Assembly: GCA_903830015.1 (NCBI GenBank)
Contig: CAIKSH010000334.1
Location: 1 to 7,100, forward strand
Reading direction: 5' to 3'
Length of the DNA stretch: 7,100 nucleotides
DNA from: an uncultured Solirubrobacterales bacterium
GTDB lineage: Bacteria; Actinomycetota; Thermoleophilia; Solirubrobacterales; Solirubrobacteraceae
Under the pieces are notes generated by a model. That model was given only the letters and a program-made list of their open reading frames with translations, did no database searches and had not been told where the DNA came from. Position numbers and translations under genes: made by a program. This document shows, piece after piece, positions 1-5,423 of the stretch; position 1 is the first letter of the stretch, and each line of letters starts with the position of its first letter.

Positions 1-2
1 AC

Positions 3-200
3 CTGAGGCTCAACGGCGACTCCTTCGAGCAGGCGCGCTACCTGTTCCCGCTTCTTGCCCTCATCGGCGGCCTGATCGGGCTCGCCGTGAAGGGCGCTGG
101 CCGCCGGCTCGCCCCCTACCTCGCGGTCACGATCGTGGTGGGAGCCGCGCTCCTCAACATCGCTGGCCTCCTCCTCACCCTCGGGCGCTACTACGCCTGA
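3..200 (+). CDS. C-terminal fragment of a multi-pass membrane protein (possibly DUF2142-like)
   Basis: This is the 3' end of a gene that begins before the window; 65 residues are readable, ending at a TGA (198-200). The fragment opens with a polar stretch containing EQARYLFP. It then has two hydrophobic segments, about residues 13-29 and 39-61, separated by a short basic loop (KGAGRR), and ends GRYYA. A QxRYLFPLLP-like motif just before the last helices is typical, from memory, of DUF2142 and related polytopic proteins found in surface-glycan loci, some of which resemble membrane glycosyltransferases. The assignment rests on a short tail and is tentative; a GT39-type or other membrane protein is possible. 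It converges on the glycosyltransferase gene and overlaps its 3' end by 10 bases, which leaves no room for a terminator between them. Confidence 0.55.
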   Translation: MRLNGDSFEQARYLFPLLALIGGLIGLAVKGAGRRLAPYLAVTIVVGAALLNIAGLLLTLGRYYA

Positions 201-2329
201 CCGATCAGCGCCTCGCGCTCGCGCAGGGCGGCCCGGAGCCCTTCTTCGACCTCTACCGCGGCCGCCTTCCAGGTGTGCCGGGCGGCAAACTCGATGCCGG
301 CCTCGGAGAGCGCGTTCCACCGCGCCTCGTCGCTCATCAGCGCCTCCATGTGGTCGGCGAGGGCGACCGGGTCGAACTCGCTCAGCGTGACCGGCCCGTC
401 GGCGCCGAAGACCGACTCGGCCGAGAAGCCGGCCAGGTCCACGCAGGGCAGCCCGCAGGCCATCATCTCCTGCGGAGCCCGTGAGTAGTTGGTCACCGAG
501 AGGCACAGGCCGACCGTCGCTTCCGAGTACAGCGTCGCCAGCTGCTCCTGGCTGGCCACGCCCAGGTACTCGTACGGGAAGGTCGATTCCAGCGGCTCGC
601 GGTTTCCGTAGATGACCACCCGGGTCTGTGGCCGGCGCCGGCAGAGCTCGGCGAGGGCGAGCATCCCCATCGGCACCGCGCGGCGTGAGGTGGTGGCCCG
701 GCCGTAGAAGGCGATCGTGTCCCGCCGGCGGGGCACCTCGCGCGGGAAGTACATCTCCTCGTCGACCCCGAGCTGGAAGACCGACGTGCTGGCCCCGTAG
801 CGCTCGCTCATGATCTGGGCGAGCCACGGGCTGGCGCAGATGGCGAAGAAATCGTGGCGGTAGCTGGCCTCGGCCCAGAGCGACTCGGCCGAAGTGGGGG
901 AGAAGCCAGGCTCGTAGTCCTGCACGAAGTAGGCGCGCGCCCGGCAGTCGGGCAGCTGGAGGATCGGCGTGACCGTCTGCCATCCGGTGGCCAGCACGAC
1001 GTCGGCCCCGTACCACTCGTCGAAGCCCTTGAAGACGGGGGCCTCCAGCTCGACGAACTCTTCACGGATGCGCTGGCGGATAACCGCCGGCCACTCGCCC
1101 TTCATCTTGAGCGTCGGGTCGGCGAGCCACACCGAGCAGGTGTGGCCCATCTCCTCGATGTGCCGGAAGATCCGGAAGATCGTGTCGTGGCCCCCGCTTC
1201 CCCTCAGGAACGGCGGGATGACGATGGCGATGTGGAGCCTCTGCGCTTCGCTCATGCCCGCTACCGGGGGAAGCAGGTCGACGGTGCCCCCGTGGGCGAA
1301 GTCGAGGACCTCGTAGTAGAGCTCGCGATGGCGCTTGGGGCCGATCGGCTTTCCGGAAATCGCCGGGCTTTCGCCTCCCGCAGCCGCGCCGCTGTCGCCG
1401 CCAGCTGCGTGGCCCTCGAGGGACAGGCGGCGCCGGAGTGCCGGCGGAAGACGGTCGGCCCGGCCGCCGGCCACTGCGGCGACCTTGCGGCTGCCGTGGT
1501 GGACCGCCGAACGGCCCAGGAGGGCCGCCGAACGGGTGCCGCCCAACCCCTCGCGGTCGCGGGCCCATCGCAGGTCCGCGGCCGCCTCACGAGCGACCTG
1601 CCGGACGCTGGCCAGTGGCTGGGGCTCCTCCACGTGGCCGACGGTCGAGCGCAGGCCCCGGTATTCGTCGAAGTAGCGCTGGAAGAACTCTGAGGGCGAG
1701 TAGTCGTGGGCGTGATAGACGGCGGCTCCGGGCACGTAGGCCTTCAGCCAGCCGGCGGCCAGCAGGTCGCGGCCGAAGGCCTGGTCCTCGGCGTAGGCCA
1801 GCTCGCGAAAACCGACCTCCTCGAGAACGGTGCGCCGGTAGGCGGCGTTGGCGTTGGAGAGGAAGCTCTCCGAGCTGCCGGTCGAGCCGTCGGCGCTCTG
1901 GAGGGAGACCGATCCGGGGGGCCCGAAGCCGGCGAAGAACTCCTCCAGCTCACGGGCGATCATCGGGCTGGTCGTCCGCCGGGCCAGGTGCGGACCGAAC
2001 GCCGCTCCCACCTGGGGCTCTTCGAGGAAGGCCTGCCGGTAGCTCTCCAGCCAGCCGGGAACCGGCGTGGCGTCCTGGGTGAGAAAGATGACCAGGTCGC
2101 CTTCGGAGCGCTCGGCGGCCATCTGGCGGGTCGCTCCGTGGGAGAACTCTGATGGGTCGACGTGGATGATCGTGGCGCCGGCCTCCTCGGCGATGGCCAG
2201 CGATCCGTCGGTGGAGGCCGAATCGACGACGATCAGCTCGTCGGGGGCCTCCCGCACCACGGCCTCCAGCACCTCGCTGAGCAGCGGGCCGCCGTTCCTG
2301 ACCGGGACGATTACCGAGGTGCGCGTCAC
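191..2329 (-). CDS. Bifunctional glycosyltransferase: N-terminal GT2 (rhamnosyltransferase-like) plus C-terminal GT4 (WsaF-like)
   Basis: This 712-residue protein has two predicted transferase domains. Residues 4-215 are a GT-A/GT2 domain with IVPVRNGG (7-14), VDSASTDGS (35-43), FSHGATRQ (62-69), the DxD-like TQDATP (84-89), and AEDQAFGRDLL (180-190) holding the likely catalytic acidic pair. The SHGATR element is common in rhamnosyltransferase-like GT2 enzymes. Residues 216-360 form a linker, with a low-complexity Ala/Gly part at 307-325. Residues 365-700 look like a GT-B/GT4 enzyme of WsaF type: GSGGH (377-381), YFVQDYEPGF (477-486), FYGRATTSRRA (541-551), and SRAPQEMMACGLPCVD (616-631) near the nucleotide-sugar site. 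The protein is probably cytosolic, extending a lipid-linked glycan; donor and linkage cannot be read from sequence, though rhamnose is plausible because rfbC is nearby. The start is GTG (2327-2329), overlapping the upstream stop as GTGA with no Shine-Dalgarno, so translational coupling is likely. Confidence 0.9.
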   Translation of the reverse strand: MTRTSVIVPVRNGGPLLSEVLEAVVREAPDELIVVDSASTDGSLAIAEEAGATIIHVDPSEFSHGATRQMAAERSEGDLVIFLTQDATPVPGWLESYRQAFLEEPQVGAAFGPHLARRTTSPMIARELEEFFAGFGPPGSVSLQSADGSTGSSESFLSNANAAYRRTVLEEVGFRELAYAEDQAFGRDLLAAGWLKAYVPGAAVYHAHDYSPSEFFQRYFDEYRGLRSTVGHVEEPQPLASVRQVAREAAADLRWARDREGLGGTRSAALLGRSAVHHGSRKVAAVAGGRADRLPPALRRRLSLEGHAAGGDSGAAAGGESPAISGKPIGPKRHRELYYEVLDFAHGGTVDLLPPVAGMSEAQRLHIAIVIPPFLRGSGGHDTIFRIFRHIEEMGHTCSVWLADPTLKMKGEWPAVIRQRIREEFVELEAPVFKGFDEWYGADVVLATGWQTVTPILQLPDCRARAYFVQDYEPGFSPTSAESLWAEASYRHDFFAICASPWLAQIMSERYGASTSVFQLGVDEEMYFPREVPRRRDTIAFYGRATTSRRAVPMGMLALAELCRRRPQTRVVIYGNREPLESTFPYEYLGVASQEQLATLYSEATVGLCLSVTNYSRAPQEMMACGLPCVDLAGFSAESVFGADGPVTLSEFDPVALADHMEALMSDEARWNALSEAGIEFAARHTWKAAAVEVEEGLRAALREREALIGQA

Positions 2330-2610
2330 TCGGAGAGGCTTCGCTTCACCTTGCGCGCCACGCGGACCGGCGCCCGGATGGCGCGGACGAACGCGCGCAT
2401 CGCGGAGACCCCGGGGATCGCCACCAGGCGCTCGAGATCGATGTGCCAGCGGTCCAGCCAGTAGACGCGCTCCTGGGCCCGGGCGACCAGCTCGTTGGTG
2501 CGCGCGGCCTGCTCGACGAGCTGGGCCTCGAGCTCGGCAACCTGGCGGCGCAGCTCCTCGTTCTCCCGCTCCAGCTCCGCCTGGGCGCCGGTTTCCGCTT
2601 CCATGGCCAT
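2326..2610 (-). CDS. Small coiled-coil protein with YWLDRWHIDL motif and basic C-terminal helix, coupled to the glycosyltransferase
   Basis: This 94-residue protein has no function I can name. Residues 10-48 form a clear heptad coiled coil: Leu13, Leu20, Leu27 and Leu41 at d; Asn17, Val24, Leu31 and Ala45 at a. An Asn at an a position favours a parallel dimer. Residues 49-63 hold the aromatic motif VYWLDRWHIDLERLV, which I recall in glycosyltransferases and methyltransferases of actinobacterial polysaccharide loci. Residues 70-92 are strongly basic and amphipathic (Arg72, 76, 79, 83, 86, Lys87, 89, Arg90), suited to binding a membrane surface. There is no signal peptide or transmembrane segment. 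It is the first gene of a two-gene unit; its TGA overlaps the GTG of the glycosyltransferase by 4 bases. A second in-frame ATG lies two codons in (2602-2604), so the start is uncertain by two residues. A role as a scaffold or length-setting partner of the transferase is only a guess. Confidence 0.75.
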   Translation of the reverse strand: MAMEAETGAQAELERENEELRRQVAELEAQLVEQAARTNELVARAQERVYWLDRWHIDLERLVAIPGVSAMRAFVRAIRAPVRVARKVKRSLSE

Positions 2611-2620
2611 CGCGCCCGTC

Positions 2621-2626
2621 AGGGTA
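2621..2626 (-). promoter_or_regulatory. Candidate -10 element for the coiled-coil protein/glycosyltransferase unit
   Basis: The minus strand reads TACCCT here, a TANNNT match, ending 10 bases before the first ATG (2610) and 16 before the second (2604). A transcript starting about 7 bases downstream would have almost no leader. No convincing -35 hexamer stands out about 17 bases upstream, which is usual for actinobacterial promoters. A GACGGG stretch just before the ATG could serve as a weak ribosome binding site. This is a pattern match only. Confidence 0.3.
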
Positions 2627-2674
2627 CCGGGGGCGGGCGCCCTGCTTTGGGAAAGCTCTCGCTGGGCGGTCGGC

Positions 2675-2680
2675 TAGCTT
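2675..2680 (+). promoter_or_regulatory. Candidate -10 element for rfbC, suggesting a leaderless transcript
   Basis: TAGCTT (a TANNNT match) ends 8 bases before the rfbC ATG at 2689. Transcription starting 7-9 bases after it would begin at or next to the A of the ATG. The region upstream of the ATG (GGCTAGCTTCCCGGCCC) has no purine-rich Shine-Dalgarno, which agrees with leaderless translation. A -35 element is not obvious; TTGGGA at 2647-2652 is too far away (22 bases). The short inverted repeat AAGCT (2653-2657)/AGCTT (2676-2680) may be chance. Confidence 0.35.
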
Positions 2681-2688
2681 CCCGGCCC

Positions 2689-3228
2689 ATGAAGGTCATT
2701 CCCACCCGCCTCGACGGGCCTCTCCTGCTCGAGCCGGCGGTCTTTGCCGACGACCGTGGCTTTTTCGCCGAGACCTTTCGCGCCTCGGACTTCGCGGGAC
2801 TCGGGATCGACGAGCCGATGGTCCAGCACAACCAGTCGCGCTCGGTGCGCGGGACGATCCGCGGCATGCACTTTCAGACCGGCGAAGGCGTGGCCAAGCT
2901 GGTCCGCTGCGCGCGCGGCCGGATCGTCGACGTGCTGGTCGACATGCGCGCCGGGTCGGAGAGCTTCGGGGAGTGGGAGGCCTTCGAGCTCGACGACGAG
3001 AGCCTGCGCACCCTCTACGCGCCGGTGGGCTTCGCCCACGGCTTCTGCGTGCTCAGCGACGTGGCCGACGTCGTCTACCAGCAGTCGCGCTACTACTCGC
3101 CCGAGGTGGAGACCGGCTTCTCGCCGCTCGATCCGGAGGTCGGGATCGACTGGCCGGTTCCCGAAGCCGAGCGCGTAATCTCCCGGCGGGATCTCGAAGC
3201 GCCGGCGATGAACGAAGTGCTCGGCTAG
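2689..3228 (+). CDS. rfbC: dTDP-4-dehydrorhamnose 3,5-epimerase
   Basis: RfbC (RmlC) epimerises C3 and C5 of dTDP-4-keto-6-deoxyglucose, the third step to dTDP-L-rhamnose; it is a cytosolic cupin dimer. The 179-residue length is normal for the family. Visible family features are DDRGFFAETF (21-30), RSVRGTIRGMHFQ (51-63) with the catalytic His61 and substrate-binding Arg58, AKLVRCARG (69-77) with Lys70, APVGFAHGFC (111-120) with His117, and Tyr130 in DVVYQQSRYYSP, at the place of the catalytic Tyr. The ATG at 2689 is chosen because the protein starts exactly at the family N-terminus (MKVIPTRLDG); the reading frame stays open 82 codons further upstream but that part is antisense to the coiled-coil gene and unlike RfbC. 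It is the only complete plus-strand gene here, 78 bases from the divergent coiled-coil gene and overlapping the permease stop by 4 bases. No rfbA, B or D is in view. Confidence 0.96.
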   Translation: MKVIPTRLDGPLLLEPAVFADDRGFFAETFRASDFAGLGIDEPMVQHNQSRSVRGTIRGMHFQTGEGVAKLVRCARGRIVDVLVDMRAGSESFGEWEAFELDDESLRTLYAPVGFAHGFCVLSDVADVVYQQSRYYSPEVETGFSPLDPEVGIDWPVPEAERVISRRDLEAPAMNEVLG

Positions 3229-4130
3229 AGCTCCTCGGCCACCAGCGGCGCCATGCGGTCGAAGACCGTGAAGCTGACTATGCAGAGTGCCAGTGCGATG
3301 CCGATCGGGACCAGGATCAGCGCGCCGGGCTGGAGGATCTCGGTGACCGTGGGCGCGGCCGGCGAGATCACGGCGTGGCGCAGCTGCTCGACGATGCAGG
3401 CGAACGGGCTGACGAGCAGGAGCTTCTGGAGGGTCGGGTTGCTCACCGCCTCGATCGGAACGAGGATCAGGGAGATGAAGTAGAGGGTCTGGAGCAGCAC
3501 CTCCCAGATCGGCCTGACGTCGCGAAAGCGGACGTAGAGGGCCGAGAGGAGCGTCGACATCGCGGCGGTGATGATCACCAGGGCAACGATCAGCAGGGGG
3601 AACTGGTAGAGCCAGGTCCACAGGGGCGTCCCGCCCTGGATGATCAGGAAGACGAAGACGACCACGTAGTTGACCATCAGGTTGAAGAGGGCGGTCAGCA
3701 CGATGGCCAGGGGCACGGCGAGACGCGGGAACTGGATCTTGCGAACGAGCGGCTCCTGGTCGACCAGGGAGGTGACCGACGCGGTGGTCGACTCGGCGAC
3801 AAAGGAGAAGATCACGATCCCCTGGAGCAGGACCACCGGGTAGTACTCGACGTCCTGGAAGCGCAGGATCTGGGTGAAGAAGACGTAGAGAACGCCGAAC
3901 AGCAGGAGCGGCCGCATGATCTGCCACAGGTAGCCCAGCGCCGAGCCGTAGAACTTCAGCTTGAACTCGCTTACCGCGATCGTCCAGACCAGGGCGGCAA
4001 AGCGCGCCAGCGGAACACCGAGCGCCCGGGGACCGGGGATCGGGTCGGTCCGGCCGGCCGCGGCGGCGTGGGCGCGGGCAGCCGCCTCGGCGATCGCCTG
4101 CGAGGTCCGTTCGGCGGCCGCCGAGGTCAC
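3225..4130 (-). CDS. wzm: ABC-2 type polysaccharide export permease (Wzm/TagG-like)
   Basis: This is the membrane subunit that pairs with the ATPase upstream to move a lipid-linked glycan across the cytoplasmic membrane. The protein has 301 residues. Residues 1-45 are an Ala-rich, soluble N-terminal extension, longer than in most Wzm proteins. EFKLKFYGSALGYLWQIMRP (55-74) is the ABC-2 amphipathic coupling/entry motif. Membrane segments are at about 71-88, 97-114, 138-163, 174-198, 211-229 and 268-289, giving the expected six. PLVRKIQFPRLAVPLA (127-142) and YVRFRDVRPIWEVLLQ (199-214) are typical loops of the family. The GTG start (4128-4130) overlaps the ATPase stop as GTGA, so the two subunits are probably coupled for equal output. 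Its TAG stop shares the palindrome CTAG with the rfbC stop on the other strand. The substrate is inferred from neighbours; teichoic acid export (TagG) is the main alternative. Confidence 0.92.
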   Translation of the reverse strand: MTSAAAERTSQAIAEAAARAHAAAAGRTDPIPGPRALGVPLARFAALVWTIAVSEFKLKFYGSALGYLWQIMRPLLLFGVLYVFFTQILRFQDVEYYPVVLLQGIVIFSFVAESTTASVTSLVDQEPLVRKIQFPRLAVPLAIVLTALFNLMVNYVVVFVFLIIQGGTPLWTWLYQFPLLIVALVIITAAMSTLLSALYVRFRDVRPIWEVLLQTLYFISLILVPIEAVSNPTLQKLLLVSPFACIVEQLRHAVISPAAPTVTEILQPGALILVPIGIALALCIVSFTVFDRMAPLVAEEL

Positions 4131-5371
4131 GCCTTCGGCCCTTCGCTGCTGACGCTCACGTCATGCGGGACCATCACCAGGCCGCCGGAGTGGTGGACCC
4201 CGGTAACCACCGCCGAGGCGAAGCGCTCGCGGCGATCGATGAACCGGTCCCCCGACCCCCGGTAGCTGAGCGCCGGGGTGGCGTAGATCCTTCCCGGGGC
4301 AAAGGGCACCTCGAAATCGATGGCCACCGTTGCCGAATCCCCCGCCTCGATCACGCCGGTCTCAAGGCCGGCCCAGGTTGTGGAGGTGGCAAAGAGGGGG
4401 TGGTGATCGGCGTTCTCGAAGAGCACGCGCCAGTCGGGGTGCTCGATGCGCTCCAGGAAGCGGGCCCGGGCGACCAGCCGGGCGGGGCTGCCCTGCTCCA
4501 GGACCTCGACCCGATCGCCGCGGGCGTCCTCGAACCACGCCTCCTCGATCAGCGCCTTGCCGTCGCCGCTGCGGGCCTCGTCGGCGCCGGGCTCGGCGGC
4601 AGCTTCGCCGGTGCCGAAGTTGAGGTCCAGGTAGCTTCGCGCCACGTCCTCGGGGGCGCCGAAGTCGACCAGGTGGCCGTGGTCGAGCAGGGCCGCGCGG
4701 CTGCAGAAGCGCGTCACGGCGCTCATGTCGTGGGTCACGAGCAGGACGGTGCGCCCCTCGTCGCGCATCCTGTAGAAGACGTCAAAGCACTTCTGCTGGA
4801 AGGCGGCGTCCCCGACAGCGAGGACCTCGTCGATGAGCAGGATGTCGGCGTCGACCTGGATCGCCACGGAGAAGGCCAGGCGGACCTGCATACCGGAGGA
4901 GTAGTTCTTCAGCTTCATGTCGGTGAAGTCCTGGAGCTCAGCGAAGTCGATGACGCTGTCGAACCGGTTGGCGGCCTCGCGCGGGGTGAGGCCCATCATC
5001 ACGCCGTTGATCGTCACGTTGTCCAGAGCGGCCAGGTCGGGGTTGAAGCCCACCCCGAGCTCGATGAAGGTGGAGAGCCGGCCGTCGATGAAGATCTGCC
5101 CCTGGTCGAGGCGGTAGATGCCGGCCAGGCACTTCAGGAGCGTGCTCTTGCCCGAGCCGTTGCGCCCGACGATCCCGAAGAACTCGCCCGGTTCGACCGC
5201 GAAGGAGATGCCCTGGAGGGCCTCGAGCCGCTCGTGGCTCGAACGCCGGAACGGGTGCAGCGCCCTCTCCTTGAGGGTGTGAACCTGCTCGGTGGGGACC
5301 ATGAACGTCTTCGAGACGTCGTCGATCACCACCGCCGGCCTGCCTGCGCCGGCCTCGCGGCCCGATTCCAT
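4127..5371 (-). CDS. wzt: ABC polysaccharide exporter ATPase with C-terminal glycan-binding-type domain (Wzt-like)
   Basis: This 414-residue protein powers glycan export with the permease downstream. Residues 13-250 are the nucleotide-binding domain: Walker A GRNGSGKST (69-77), the Wzt/TagH-type ELGVGF in place of a standard Q-loop (104-109), signature YSSGMQ (157-162), Walker B ILLIDE (177-182), D-loop AVGD (185-188) and switch His214. Residues 248-272 form an acidic, Ala-rich linker. Residues 273-405 are a beta-rich domain in the position and size of the Wzt C-terminal domain, which in E. coli O9a binds the modified end of the O-polysaccharide; total length is close to that protein's. This suggests recognition of the finished chain before export. 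The ATG at 5371 is chosen because it leaves 52 bases after ctaA; the frame stays open 28 codons further, but that would overlap ctaA and the extension is Arg/Pro-rich with no family likeness. Confidence 0.93.
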   Translation of the reverse strand: MESGREAGAGRPAVVIDDVSKTFMVPTEQVHTLKERALHPFRRSSHERLEALQGISFAVEPGEFFGIVGRNGSGKSTLLKCLAGIYRLDQGQIFIDGRLSTFIELGVGFNPDLAALDNVTINGVMMGLTPREAANRFDSVIDFAELQDFTDMKLKNYSSGMQVRLAFSVAIQVDADILLIDEVLAVGDAAFQQKCFDVFYRMRDEGRTVLLVTHDMSAVTRFCSRAALLDHGHLVDFGAPEDVARSYLDLNFGTGEAAAEPGADEARSGDGKALIEEAWFEDARGDRVEVLEQGSPARLVARARFLERIEHPDWRVLFENADHHPLFATSTTWAGLETGVIEAGDSATVAIDFEVPFAPGRIYATPALSYRGSGDRFIDRRERFASAVVTGVHHSGGLVMVPHDVSVSSEGPKA

Positions 5372-5378
5372 GCCCGTA

Positions 5379-5384
5379 ATCGTA
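5379..5384 (-). promoter_or_regulatory. Candidate -10 element for the wzt-wzm unit
   Basis: The minus strand reads TACGAT, a TANNNT match, ending 7 bases before the wzt ATG (5371). A start about 7 bases downstream would give a leaderless transcript, and the 7 bases between (TACGGGC) hold no clear Shine-Dalgarno. The -35 zone falls inside the hairpin at 5385-5408 and has no consensus. If real, wzt-wzm is transcribed separately from ctaA. Confidence 0.35.
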
Positions 5385-5408
5385 TGCGGCCCGGCGCGGG
5401 GGGCCGCA
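5385..5408 (-). terminator. Perfect 8-bp GC hairpin between ctaA and wzt; possible terminator or operator
   Basis: TGCGGCCC (5385-5392) and GGGCCGCA (5401-5408) are exact inverted repeats around an 8-base loop. In the minus-strand transcript the hairpin begins 15 bases after the ctaA stop codon. No T-run follows, so it is not a classical intrinsic terminator, although terminators without a U-tail have been proposed for GC-rich actinobacteria. It also abuts the candidate wzt -10 element and covers its spacer and -35 zone, so an operator or attenuator role is equally possible. Confidence 0.35.
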
Positions 5409-5423
5409 GTCCTTCGACCGTCC

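Noticed and set aside
854..1693. 279-codon open frame on the plus strand inside the glycosyltransferase
   Set aside because: It is antisense to the linker and GT4 domain and has no recognisable motif.
2443..2688. 82-codon N-terminal extension of rfbC
   Set aside because: It is antisense to the coiled-coil gene, and the RfbC family N-terminus begins at the ATG at 2689.
2674..3927. 417-codon minus-strand frame across rfbC and the permease
   Set aside because: It is a shadow frame: its first part is an out-of-frame reading of the permease and its last part is antisense to rfbC.
2067..4265. 732-codon open frame on the plus strand
   Set aside because: It runs antisense to the glycosyltransferase and coiled-coil genes, out of frame through rfbC, and antisense to the permease. 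The translation is low-complexity (Arg/Pro-rich, then Asp/Glu/Gln-rich), as expected for a shadow frame in GC-rich coding DNA.
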